64,000 bases of DNA from Pseudomaricurvus albidus (GTDB lineage Bacteria; Pseudomonadota; Gammaproteobacteria; Pseudomonadales; Cellvibrionaceae), in assembly GCF_018863235.1 (NCBI RefSeq), contig NZ_JAHKRS010000002.1:496001-560000 (forward strand), in the 5' to 3' direction. Under the pieces are notes generated by a model. It had not been told where the DNA came from, did no database searches, and saw only the letters and a program-made list of their open reading frames with translations. Position 1 is the stretch's first letter, and each line of letters starts with the position of its first letter. The position numbers and the translations under genes were made by a program. Of this stretch, positions 33,662 through 42,101 are shown piece by piece.

Positions 33662-35952
33662 AAGACCACTCCAAGGAAAACATAGAAACTGCTGTTACCC
33701 GTGTCAGCCCTTCCATAAGAAAGGTACGCGGGGCCCAGAGGACTGTCCCAGCCGATAAACAGGCTGTTGCTCTGGATCAGATCGCCATAGTCTACATCGT
33801 CCTTGCTGGCCCAGGCGTTTCCAGCTTCTGTCGAAAACCCCAGGTAAAGGGGAAGAGTAATGGCTCCGAAGTCATTGGCTGCCAATTCGTAGGTGTAAAC
33901 CAGACTGGCAAAGCGGACATGTTGTCCATAGATGGAGTTTTTACCGATACCGGACAGGTTCAGAAAGCCGCCGAGGGAAAACCCACCCAGCAGGGAAAGA
34001 GGGTCGTTGTTAATGGTACTTTGGTAGCGCAGTTGCGTACGTAAACTGTGGCGCTGGTAGGAGAGGACGCCGTTGAATTCCGAATCGAATTGAGTGGTAA
34101 AGTCCTCGGTACCGTCGAGTGTGTCTTTGGTTCGTTCCAGATTGGCTTCCAGCTTCCATCCCTTGCGGGGAAATTCTGCATCGTCCAGGGTATCAAAATT
34201 CAATTCCGCCAGAATCCCCGCCTGATCAAACTTGATGGTATCCAATGGCAAAGTGCTGGTCAGAAGCTCCGGCAGGTCAAAACTGCCATCGGTGTAAGTG
34301 GTTGAGAGTGTGACGTCGAGGCTGTCCCTGATGTTCCAGCCAACACCGAGACGAGCGCTGTAGCTGGTTGAGACCAGCTGCCCGAAAGAGATATCCTCGA
34401 TGGAAAAATCAAAGACATTTCGCTCCAGAGTAATCCCGGTATCCCAAAAAAAGCGCGAGTTTTTGATGGGCCAGTAAAGCTCGGAGTCAAGGTTCTTGTC
34501 GGTACCGAATTCGGCCGTGGTGTACCACTCCGCTCCGTAGGGTGACAGGTTGGTCAGGCGGTAGGCGCCCCCAATCTGATAGCGGCTGAAGGAATCAAAA
34601 TCGTCTTCGAACGACAATTTCAGATCGAGATAGCCCGGCCCCCAATCCTTCTCGCCCACATAGACATTGAGAATATTCTCGCCATCCCGGGTTTGCACCG
34701 CGGTGTTGATGCGGGCGATGGTCCCCTGTCCGTAGAGCCGCTCGGTGCCCGTGCGAATGTTGTCCAGCGAATAGCTTTTGCGGGGTTCCAGCTGCATGCG
34801 GCTGAGAATGTAGTCATCAGCCAGTCTCGTCTGATTGTCCAGATTGATTTTGTCGATAAACAGTGTCTGGTAGATCGGGCTGTGTTCACTGGCGTAAGCC
34901 AGACCGGTATTGTCTGCCAATGCCTGCAGGGCCGTGTTTTGCTGAAACTGTTTCTGCATTTCGGCATAGCCCGCTTCGATTCCCTCGGGCGATTTTTCAA
35001 AGCTGAGCGTCGTAATGCCTTCAAGTTCTGGTTGAATATAAATGTCCTGGGGGGTGAGCAGGGATTTTTGATACGCCACGTTTTTTTCGGTCAGAAAACC
35101 GACCATTTGACGCAAGATCGCAAAACCGGACAGCAGTTCTTCCTTGGTCATCTGGGGGGAACCGATGTTAACGGCTATCACAACGTCGGCTCCCATTGAG
35201 CGGGCCACGCTGACGGGAAGATTGTTGGCGATCCCGCCGTCAACCATCAGCCGACCATCCAGTTCAATAGGTCGAACCACGCCGGGAATGGACATGGACA
35301 CCTGCAAGGCGTTGGCGAGGTCACCCTGGCTAAGAATCACTTCATTCGAGGTTTCTGCATCGGCGGCGACAGCACGGAAAGGAATGGGTAAATCATCAAA
35401 GGATGAGAATTCGGGATAGTAACCGAGCATGGAATCGATCAGACTTTTCATTCCCTGACCCTGTAAAAGCCCCAGCGGTACCTTAACCTTGCCTTCGGTG
35501 ATGCCCAGATCCAGGTGGATAGGGTATAGGTCCAATTGCCGTTTGCGACGGTTGGGTATCTGACTGCGATCCAGATCATCCCGATAGCCGGACATCCAGT
35601 CGGCGGATTCAAACAGCTCCTGGATCTGGCGAGGACTTTTGCCGCTGGCGTACAGACCGCCAACAAAGGCCCCCATACTGGTGCCCACCACCATGTCGAT
35701 GGGCACATTGTGTTCTTCCAATGCCCGCAATACCCCGATGTGCGCACTCCCCCTTGCGCCACCACCCCCCAAAACCAGTCCAATACAGGGGCGTTTGAGG
35801 TTTTTAGGGCATACCGAGTTGGCTGCTTTTGCTGGCGTCTCTGCTTGAGTCGTGGTGCTCAGCAGCAGGCTTGAAAACAAAAGGAGCAAGATGGCAGGAA
35901 TAGCCGTCTTGAGTCGGTATCCGGGCTGATGGTGTTGAGACGTGTTTTCCAT
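33658..35952 (-). CDS. Patatin-like phospholipase with C-terminal outer-membrane beta barrel (PlpD/RssA-type)
   Basis: A 764-residue class Vd-type secreted phospholipase. A signal peptide (about residues 12-37) leads to a patatin domain with GLVLGGGGARGSAHIGVLRAL (oxyanion loop, about residue 58), GTSMG nucleophile (Ser92) and VDGGIANNLP (catalytic Asp). A POTRA-like region follows (IYQTLFIDKINLDN, then YGQGTIARINTAVQTRDGENIL). A C-terminal 16-strand Omp85-like barrel ends in SSFYVFLGVVF. The known homologue PlpD of Pseudomonas displays or secretes the lipase domain. ATG 35952 is preferred over TTG 35991. It converges tail-to-tail on sulP. Confidence 0.9.
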   Translation of the reverse strand: MENTSQHHQPGYRLKTAIPAILLLLFSSLLLSTTTQAETPAKAANSVCPKNLKRPCIGLVLGGGGARGSAHIGVLRALEEHNVPIDMVVGTSMGAFVGGLYASGKSPRQIQELFESADWMSGYRDDLDRSQIPNRRKRQLDLYPIHLDLGITEGKVKVPLGLLQGQGMKSLIDSMLGYYPEFSSFDDLPIPFRAVAADAETSNEVILSQGDLANALQVSMSIPGVVRPIELDGRLMVDGGIANNLPVSVARSMGADVVIAVNIGSPQMTKEELLSGFAILRQMVGFLTEKNVAYQKSLLTPQDIYIQPELEGITTLSFEKSPEGIEAGYAEMQKQFQQNTALQALADNTGLAYASEHSPIYQTLFIDKINLDNQTRLADDYILSRMQLEPRKSYSLDNIRTGTERLYGQGTIARINTAVQTRDGENILNVYVGEKDWGPGYLDLKLSFEDDFDSFSRYQIGGAYRLTNLSPYGAEWYTTAEFGTDKNLDSELYWPIKNSRFFWDTGITLERNVFDFSIEDISFGQLVSTSYSARLGVGWNIRDSLDVTLSTTYTDGSFDLPELLTSTLPLDTIKFDQAGILAELNFDTLDDAEFPRKGWKLEANLERTKDTLDGTEDFTTQFDSEFNGVLSYQRHSLRTQLRYQSTINNDPLSLLGGFSLGGFLNLSGIGKNSIYGQHVRFASLVYTYELAANDFGAITLPLYLGFSTEAGNAWASKDDVDYGDLIQSNSLFIGWDSPLGPAYLSYGRADTGNSSFYVFLGVVF

Positions 35953-36210
35953 GGCGGGTGTCAAATTGGATTCGTTGGGGGAGCAGTCCAATTAAATATA
36001 GCAGAACAGCATATCCCGACGTTCTTTATTAGTGTTTTGGTCTAAGTCGATAAAAACTGAAGAATTATTCGCAATTTACGTGTGATTGGTACGGATGTTC
36101 AGGTATTGTGATATTCTTCACGTTTTTTGATGTCCAGTTTTTTGAGGATCGGTAAACCTTTGCGGGTTATGCTCCCTTTATAACTTTCCAGATTGCCCTG
36201 TGTTTCAGTG

Positions 36211-37311
36211 ATGGATAGCCAACAAAACAACCCCAGAATATCTGACATTCAAGCTGTCCTTGCTCGCCCGTACCGCAAGTCGGTATTGAAGGTCCTGTTA
36301 GTCATTACGATGGTGAGCGGTTTCCTGTTTGCCGGATTGAATATCCAGCGGGGCAATATCAGTGTGGCCGTCGTTGAGCTGGTTATGGCAGGCTATTCAC
36401 TGGCCATTTTGTGTCTGATTCCACGGGTTAAGAATCTCGAGTCCTGGATACTGGCCTATGTGTTGCCGTTTTTCTCCGCGATGATGGTGGCATTGCTGTC
36501 CCCGTCTTCTACCGCCAGCGTATTTGTCTGGTCCTTGCTGATCCCTATGGTTGCTCACCTGCTTCTCGGGCGCCGTAAGGGATTGGCGGTGTCCGTCGTC
36601 TTTATCGCTGTTGCAGTTGTTATCTACTTTTTTAAATTCCGCAATAATATGGTGTTGATGCAACCGGTAGCGGTTGCCAATGTCGCTATTTTGACATTGG
36701 TGATTTTGGCGCTTTCACACGTTTATGAAATCACCCGTGAGCAAACTGAGGCTCGGTTGTTGAATCTGGCTCATTCTGATCCTTTGACCGGTTTGGCCAA
36801 TCGGGCGCGTCTTAGAGACGTTTTTGCCCACGAAAAAGTACGCAGTCAAAGGTCCGGTACTCCGCTGAGCCTGGTGGTGTTCGACCTGGATCACTTTAAG
36901 CGGGTGAATGATTCCTTTGGCCATGAATCCGGTGACCTGGCGCTCAAGCACTTCTCTCAGCTGTTGAAACAGTCGCTGCGGAAAACTGATCTGGCAGTAA
37001 GGCTGGGTGGGGAGGAGTTCTGCATGTTGCTCATGGATACCTCACCCGCCCAGGCGATGATGGTCGCCGAAAAGATAAGGTTGAAATTGGAGCAAAGCTC
37101 ACTTGAGGTCGCTGGAGGGACTGTCAAATTAACTCTCAGCGCAGGGGTGGCCGGTTACGGTGAAGACGGCGATGCGCTGGAAGACGTGTTGCGTGCCGCA
37201 GATCTTCGCCTCTATACCGCGAAAAAGGACGGTCGGAATCGGGTGTGTCTGAAAGAGCCCGATCAGGTTTGTGATCCGTTTGACCGCGTGGATCAGGAAA
37301 CGGTCACCTGA
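36211..37311 (+). CDS. Membrane-bound diguanylate cyclase (GGDEF)
   Basis: A 366-residue protein. Six to seven hydrophobic helices fill residues 30-185, and a GGDEF domain covers about 200-350. The catalytic site reads RLGGEEF (about residue 270), so it should make c-di-GMP; SDPLTGLANRARL, VVFDLDHFKRVNDSFGHESGD and LYTAKKDGRN are also present. No RxxD product-inhibition site is obvious just before GGEEF (DLAVRLGGEEF). The membrane part probably senses something in the envelope. ATG 36211 lacks a strong ribosome site. A TTG at 36193 is the alternative. Confidence 0.9.
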   Translation: MDSQQNNPRISDIQAVLARPYRKSVLKVLLVITMVSGFLFAGLNIQRGNISVAVVELVMAGYSLAILCLIPRVKNLESWILAYVLPFFSAMMVALLSPSSTASVFVWSLLIPMVAHLLLGRRKGLAVSVVFIAVAVVIYFFKFRNNMVLMQPVAVANVAILTLVILALSHVYEITREQTEARLLNLAHSDPLTGLANRARLRDVFAHEKVRSQRSGTPLSLVVFDLDHFKRVNDSFGHESGDLALKHFSQLLKQSLRKTDLAVRLGGEEFCMLLMDTSPAQAMMVAEKIRLKLEQSSLEVAGGTVKLTLSAGVAGYGEDGDALEDVLRAADLRLYTAKKDGRNRVCLKEPDQVCDPFDRVDQETVT

Positions 37312-37533
37312 GTCGGCTCGTCAACCTGAATGCAATTTCCGCCTTTGCGCCAGGCTTCGAAGAGTGCTTTACCTGCTCGCCCAATCTGATCTTCTGCCCT
37401 GTCCGCCTGCAGAGGTATGGCGAACCAGGCGCCAGTCAGGGCTGGCACCGGTTTGCAGTGAATCTATCGTTACTGGGTTCTGTGTGGCCGATATTACATC
37501 CCGTTGAGGGAAGAGGCTGTGGTTAATGGTCTG
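37293..37533 (-). pseudogene. Probable degraded C-terminal piece of a GGDEF domain
   Basis: On the minus strand, two frames together look like protein. Upstream (37533 to about 37440) one frame reads QTINHSLFPQRDVISATQNP and VTIDSLQTGA. Downstream (37463-37293) the next frame reads LTGAWFAIPLQADRAEDQIG and RAGKALFEAWRKGGNCIQV before a stop. The second part closely follows the end of GGDEF domains, where one sees RADKALYEAKRxGRNxV. The pieces join by one frameshift, and there is no usable start or GGDEF core. It overlaps the 3' end of the convergent cyclase gene by 19 bases. I infer an old remnant; low-level resemblance by chance is not excluded. Confidence 0.38.
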
Positions 37534-37602
37534 TCAATTGCCCGTCAATTCCCGCTAACAATTGCTGAGCTGCTGCCAACTACTGAATGATTGGAGAGGG
37601 GC

Positions 37603-38007
37603 TCAGAAGCCCCGGCTTTTGTTGATTTCATCCACCTGCTCGTTCAGGGTCCAATAGTCGTAGAGGATCCCCAGCAGGAAAAAGCCACCGGTACACAGCC
37701 AGATCAGGCCGGTGATCCACTTGCCCATATAGAAACGGTGGATGCCAAACAGTCCCAGAAAGGTCAGCAGTATCCAGCTGACATTGTAGTCTTTGGCTCC
37801 CTGCAGGTATTTGATGTCTGCAGATTCATCCATGCCCGGTATTAAAAACAGGTCAATGATCCAGCCGATAAAGAACAGCCCAAGCGTGAAAAAATACAGG
37901 GTGCCAGTCACGGGGCGTCCATAGTAAAAGCGGTGAGCGCCCATAAAGCCAAATATCCATAAGATGTAACCGATCAGCAGGTTGTGGGTGTTGCCTGTTT
38001 TGTTCAT
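37603..38007 (-). CDS. TM2-domain membrane protein (two copies)
   Basis: A 134-residue protein made of two TM2-like hairpins. The first reads IGYILWIFGFMGAHRFYYGRPVTGTLYFFTLGLFFIGWIIDLF (residues 12-55). The second reads WILLTFLGLFGIHRFYMGKWITGLIWLCTGGFFLLGILYDYWTL (residues 77-120). Each has the GxHRFYxG motif between two helices, followed by a DRY-like acidic end (IDLF, YDYW). TM2 proteins are widespread; the bacterial role is unknown. A GGAGGGACA site precedes the start on the minus strand. Confidence 0.88.
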   Translation of the reverse strand: MNKTGNTHNLLIGYILWIFGFMGAHRFYYGRPVTGTLYFFTLGLFFIGWIIDLFLIPGMDESADIKYLQGAKDYNVSWILLTFLGLFGIHRFYMGKWITGLIWLCTGGFFLLGILYDYWTLNEQVDEINKSRGF

Positions 38008-38227
38008 TGTCCCTCCGGGGTGTGGTAATTATTTTCCAGGGCTTAGCCTACACGGGTTTTAAATATTTTGCCTGTGTCGTAAATAAAACTTGTGTGCCAG
38101 GGGCTTTGGCGCTATATAGCAAACTCAAAATGTTATCTACATTGCGCAACCCGTTGGGGTGTCCAAAGCGTCAGACCTCTGATGTGCCAAGCATCGTACC
38201 AACGCCTGTTTTCTGGATGGGCCACAC

Positions 38228-39322
38228 ATGAATAAAGATCACGCTTCACCAGCGGCTGCCAGCGTCGAGCTGCCGGCATCGCTGACCAATCTGCTCGCAC
38301 AGTTGATTCGCAACCCTTCCGTCGTGGGTGCAGAACACTCCTTTTTTCGGGTGCTGCAGCGGGAGTTGGAAGAGCGCGGTGCAAGTGTCACCTGGTATGA
38401 AGGTTTGCTGGTGGCGCAGGGGAATCGTCCGGACAGTTTGATGCTGTCTGCGCACATAGATCGCCATGGATTGATTTGTACCGGGCCCAATGAATTCCAG
38501 TATGCGGCGTTTGTCGCCGGCTCTCGTTCTGACTTGCTGGGTAACTCGGTGGGCGAGCAGCTGATGCTCAAAGTGGTCACCCGTTTTCCCAATGAGCGGG
38601 TTTATGCCTACGAACCCTGGTCGGGCGCTTACCGGGGGCAGGGTGCGATCAGCAACGCGTATGTCTGTCCCAATCGCAATAACCTGATTTTTGAGGTTGA
38701 GGGACTGGAACATCTGGTGGCAGGCACGCCGGTGGCATTTACCGACAACCTGAAAGTCACCGATGAAGCGTTGGTTGGACAGCTGGACAATGTGTTGTCG
38801 GCAGCAATTCTAGTGTATTTGTTTGAGCTGGGATTTCAGGGGACGGCATTTTTTACCGCTCAGGAAGAAGCGGGAAAAAGCTGGCGCTATCTGTTGGAAT
38901 GGTTCCGTCGTTTCGGTGGCTCCACGAATCAGTTGGTGGTAGTCGATACCAGCCCGTTTCCGGATTTCAGTGCAGCTCAAGAGCAACATTTGGTGTTGCG
39001 TCATAAAGACGCCAACCATGCATTTAATGAAAAACTCACTGCAAAACTCATGGCGGTGTGTGATCAGCTGGATTACCGCTACGTATTTAAAGATCAGTAC
39101 GTTGAAGCCATGAATCGGGAAAAAATTTCTCGTGGTGAAGAGCCAGCGTCTTTAGGGTCTACCGAAATGGGTCGCATCATTGCTGCATCAAAAGGTTTGG
39201 TGGACGGTACCACCTTGCAGATACCCAGTTCCAGTTATCACACTTTGTCTGAATCGGCTCCGCTGTCTTCCGTGCAGGCATTTATTGATGTTGTCTCCTC
39301 CCTGGCCGGGATCGACAAGTAA
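38228..39322 (+). CDS. Zinc-dependent peptidase, M42/M20-like
   Basis: A 364-residue metallopeptidase of the M42/M18/M20 clan. Metal-site motifs appear in the right order: SAHIDRHG (His76 and Asp78), GQLDNVLSA (Asp187), TAQEEAG (catalytic and ligand Glu213/Glu214), VVDTSPFPD (Asp240) and SSYHTLSESAPL (last His). The fold and order suit an aminopeptidase or carboxypeptidase acting on short peptides or amide conjugates. It starts a same-strand cassette with a RimK-like ligase (60 bases later) and a GNAT/C39-like protein. This suggests that it removes or trims what the ligase makes; that role is inferred. No signal peptide, so it is cytoplasmic. Confidence 0.85.
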   Translation: MNKDHASPAAASVELPASLTNLLAQLIRNPSVVGAEHSFFRVLQRELEERGASVTWYEGLLVAQGNRPDSLMLSAHIDRHGLICTGPNEFQYAAFVAGSRSDLLGNSVGEQLMLKVVTRFPNERVYAYEPWSGAYRGQGAISNAYVCPNRNNLIFEVEGLEHLVAGTPVAFTDNLKVTDEALVGQLDNVLSAAILVYLFELGFQGTAFFTAQEEAGKSWRYLLEWFRRFGGSTNQLVVVDTSPFPDFSAAQEQHLVLRHKDANHAFNEKLTAKLMAVCDQLDYRYVFKDQYVEAMNREKISRGEEPASLGSTEMGRIIAASKGLVDGTTLQIPSSSYHTLSESAPLSSVQAFIDVVSSLAGIDK

Positions 39323-39382
39323 CCTTTCATATTTTTTGTCATTGGTCTGTGCCGATTATCGGCCGCTTTAGAGAGTATTGCG

Positions 39383-40855
39383 ATGCACAAGACGCTTATC
39401 GTTGTCGATGAGGATGTGGTCGAAGAGTTTTCAGAAATTTCAGATGTTGCGCACCTTCATGTCATTACATTTGATCGTTATCTCAAGGATTACCCCAAAC
39501 TGAATGAGCCGAGAACCCGGATCATCAATGTGTGTGACACCGTCAACTACCTGAGCAAGGGTTATTACTGTTCTTTGTTGTCGGAAGCCCGTAATCACAA
39601 AGTGCTTCCCAGCGTGAAGACCATTAATGAGCTGCGGGTTGAAGGTGCCGAAGACCAGACGCAGTTGTCCTTCAGCCTGTCGCCGGAAATGGTGAGCAAG
39701 GGCGCTGTGCCGGATGAAATGTTTGTCTATTTCGGACTGGTTGATAACGTTGCCTTACAAAAACTGGCTCGCAAGTTGTATGAACGGTTTCCGGCACCCA
39801 TATTGAAAGTGGTGTTTGATCAACAGGGTGAAACAGTAACCGCCTGTGTACGTCGCAGCTCTTACCGACAGTTGAATTCCGCTGATAAAGGCCGGTTTTT
39901 GGAGGCGCTCACAACGTTTACCGATTCGGTCTGGCGAAAACCCTCGCAGCGCAAGGCCGCCCGTTGGGATATGGCGATTCTGGTGAACCCGGAAGAGTCT
40001 CATCCGCCCAGCGATAAAGAAGCCATCTCGCGTTTTATTCGGGCAGCGAAAAAGCTCAATATCTATGCGGAACCCGTGACCTCGCAGCAGCTGTTGCTGC
40101 AACTGAATCAGTTTGATGCCTTGTTTATTCGTGAGACGACTGCGATCGATCATCCCACTTATCGCCTGGCGCGTAAGGCGGAGAGTGCAGGGCTGGTTGT
40201 TATCGATGATCCGGACTCTATTTTACGTTGTTGCAATAAAGTCTTTCTCCACGATGCTTTCAGTTATCACGGTGTGCCCAGTCTGAAAACTCAGGTAGTG
40301 ATGAATTGTGAGGAGTCGACACTCGATGAGATTGAACAACAGTTTGATTATCCGCTGGTGTTAAAAATGCCAGAAGGCTCATTTTCCAATGGCGTTTACA
40401 AGGCGGCAGATCGCGATGCCCTGCGACAACGATTGGTCGAATTGTTCCAGCAGAGCGCTCTGGTGTTGGTGCAGGAGTATCTGTACACGGATTTTGACTG
40501 GCGAATTGGTGTGCTCAATGGCCGGGCAATTTATGCCTGCCGATATCACATGGCTCGCAACCACTGGCAGATCTATAACCACAGTGCCAAACGCTTCAGC
40601 TCAGGCGGTTTTGAAACCCTGCCGACGTTTGAGGTACCGAAACCGGTGCTGGATGCGGCGGTAAAGTCTGCCAATGTGGTGGGCAGGGGCTTGTACGGTG
40701 TGGATCTGAAGCAAAAAGACAATCAGGTGTATGTCATTGAGGTGAATGATAACCCCAGTGTTGATCACAAGGTGGAAGATGCCTATCTGGGTAATGAATT
40801 GTATATGTTGATCATGGCTGAGTTTCAGCGCAGGCTGGAATTGCGTGGCCGCTGA
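39383..40855 (+). CDS. RimK-like ATP-grasp ligase with RLAN N-terminal domain
   Basis: A 490-residue protein. The N-terminal region (1 to about 150; LIVVDEDVVEEFSEISDVAH, RIINVCDTVNYLSKGYYCSLLSE) fits the 'RimK-like ATP-grasp N-terminal' (RLAN) domain. The rest (about 195-485) is an ATP-grasp ligase, with FIRETTAIDHPTYRLARKAE, PLVLKMPEGSFSNGVYK (nucleotide loop), VLVQEYLYTDFDWRIGVLNG and VYVIEVNDNPSVDHKVED (metal-binding Glu/Asn). Such enzymes join a carboxylate to an amine through an acyl phosphate. The cassette context points to a peptide or protein modification rather than S6 glutamylation. The stop overlaps the next gene by 11 bases. Confidence 0.9.
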   Translation: MHKTLIVVDEDVVEEFSEISDVAHLHVITFDRYLKDYPKLNEPRTRIINVCDTVNYLSKGYYCSLLSEARNHKVLPSVKTINELRVEGAEDQTQLSFSLSPEMVSKGAVPDEMFVYFGLVDNVALQKLARKLYERFPAPILKVVFDQQGETVTACVRRSSYRQLNSADKGRFLEALTTFTDSVWRKPSQRKAARWDMAILVNPEESHPPSDKEAISRFIRAAKKLNIYAEPVTSQQLLLQLNQFDALFIRETTAIDHPTYRLARKAESAGLVVIDDPDSILRCCNKVFLHDAFSYHGVPSLKTQVVMNCEESTLDEIEQQFDYPLVLKMPEGSFSNGVYKAADRDALRQRLVELFQQSALVLVQEYLYTDFDWRIGVLNGRAIYACRYHMARNHWQIYNHSAKRFSSGGFETLPTFEVPKPVLDAAVKSANVVGRGLYGVDLKQKDNQVYVIEVNDNPSVDHKVEDAYLGNELYMLIMAEFQRRLELRGR

Positions 40856-42044
40856 TTCTCTGTCTGCGGAACGTGAGACTGCCCGCACTCATTATCGCCT
40901 GGCTGTCGACTCGGATCTGGATGCACTGGAGCAACTGGAACAGCAGAGCTTTGCCAGTGACCGGCTCAGTCGTCGAAGTTTTCGTCGATGGATCAAGGCG
41001 CACCACGGTCTTTTGCTTTTGGCAGAAGATCACCACGGGCTCTTAGGTTATGGATTGGTCTGGTTGCACAAGGGGACACGCTTGGCGCGCCTGTACTCCT
41101 TGGCCGTGTCTCCGCGTGCGAGAGGACAGGGGGTCGGTGCAGAGCTTCTGGCTCGCCTGGAAAAACAGGCGGCTGAACGTGGCCGAATTTTCATGCGACT
41201 GGAGGTGGCTAAATCCAACAGCCCGGCGATTAAACTGTATCAGTCGCAGGGGTATCGCGTTTTTGGTGAGTACAGTGATTACTATGAAGATCGCGGTGAT
41301 GCCCTGCGGATGCAGAAACGCATCCGTGTTTTTCAGCAGGAGGTTTCTGGAACCTCTGGTATTCAGCCCATTCCCTGGTATCAACAAACCACGGAGTTTA
41401 CCTGTGGCCCTGCATCGTTATTGATGGCCATGGTCGGCCAGCTGTTGTCTCAGGAAACCACAGATGAGTTGTCGGCAGCGAAAGTGTGGTTCACTCAGGA
41501 GCAGGAACTGGATATCTGGCGTGAGGCCACCACCATTTTCATGACGTCCGGGCACGGTGGGTGTCACCCTCTGGGACTGGCTCTGTCGGCTGCCCGGCGC
41601 GGCTTCGACACTGAAGTGTATATCAGCACGGAAAAACCGCTGTTCACCGACAGTGTCCGCAGTGAAGACAAGAAGCAGGTGATCTCTCTGGTGCATCAGC
41701 AGTTTCTGCATAAGGCTCGGGAGCAGGGTGTCAAAGTGGTGTATCAAGACGTCACTCAAGACATTCTGGAGGCGTGGCTGAGCTCAGGGTTTGCCGTGCT
41801 GGTGTTAATCAGTACCTATCGGCTGGATGGCAAGAAGGCACCGCACTGGGTTTGTCTGACGCATATGGATGAACACTGCCTCTATGTTCACGACCCGGAC
41901 CTGAGTCCGGAACAACAGTTACCTCTGGACTGTCAGCACCTGCCGATAGCCCGTGATGATTTTGAAAAGATGTCAGCTTTCGGTGCGGATCGCCTGCGAA
42001 CAGCGATTGCGATACGCCGAGTGCCGAAAGGAGAGAGTCCCTGA
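40845..42044 (+). CDS. GNAT acetyltransferase fused to a C39-like cysteine peptidase (DUF3335-type)
   Basis: A 399-residue two-domain protein. Residues 15-155 form a GNAT domain, with LARLYSLAVSPRARGQGVGAELL (acetyl-CoA loop) and LEVAKSNSPAIKLYQSQGY. Residues 170-395 form a papain-like peptidase of the C39 type: QQTTEFTCGPASLLMAM (Cys187), PHWVCLTHMD (His334) and YVHDPDLSPEQ (Asp350) give a Cys-His-Asp triad. The GTG start overlaps the ligase stop, so the two are coupled. An amine-modifying acyltransferase and a cysteine peptidase in one chain, beside an amidoligase, suggests synthesis or processing of a modified peptide. This functional reading is inference. Confidence 0.88.
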   Translation: MAADSLSAERETARTHYRLAVDSDLDALEQLEQQSFASDRLSRRSFRRWIKAHHGLLLLAEDHHGLLGYGLVWLHKGTRLARLYSLAVSPRARGQGVGAELLARLEKQAAERGRIFMRLEVAKSNSPAIKLYQSQGYRVFGEYSDYYEDRGDALRMQKRIRVFQQEVSGTSGIQPIPWYQQTTEFTCGPASLLMAMVGQLLSQETTDELSAAKVWFTQEQELDIWREATTIFMTSGHGGCHPLGLALSAARRGFDTEVYISTEKPLFTDSVRSEDKKQVISLVHQQFLHKAREQGVKVVYQDVTQDILEAWLSSGFAVLVLISTYRLDGKKAPHWVCLTHMDEHCLYVHDPDLSPEQQLPLDCQHLPIARDDFEKMSAFGADRLRTAIAIRRVPKGESP

Positions 42045-42069
42045 CACGATGGGTTTTGTGTCAGGGACT
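42036..42069. terminator. Perfect 12-base stem-loop at the GNAT-peptidase / pyk junction
   Basis: AGTCCCTGACAC (42036-42047) pairs exactly with GTGTCAGGGACT (42058-42069) around a 10-base loop. It includes the stop codon of the GNAT-peptidase gene and lies 33 bases after the pyk stop on the other strand. There is no T-run, so it is a hairpin with terminator-like position rather than a classic intrinsic terminator. Confidence 0.5.
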
Positions 42070-42101
42070 GTGTCGGTGTTGATTCGGTACTTGAGTCTGA
42101 A

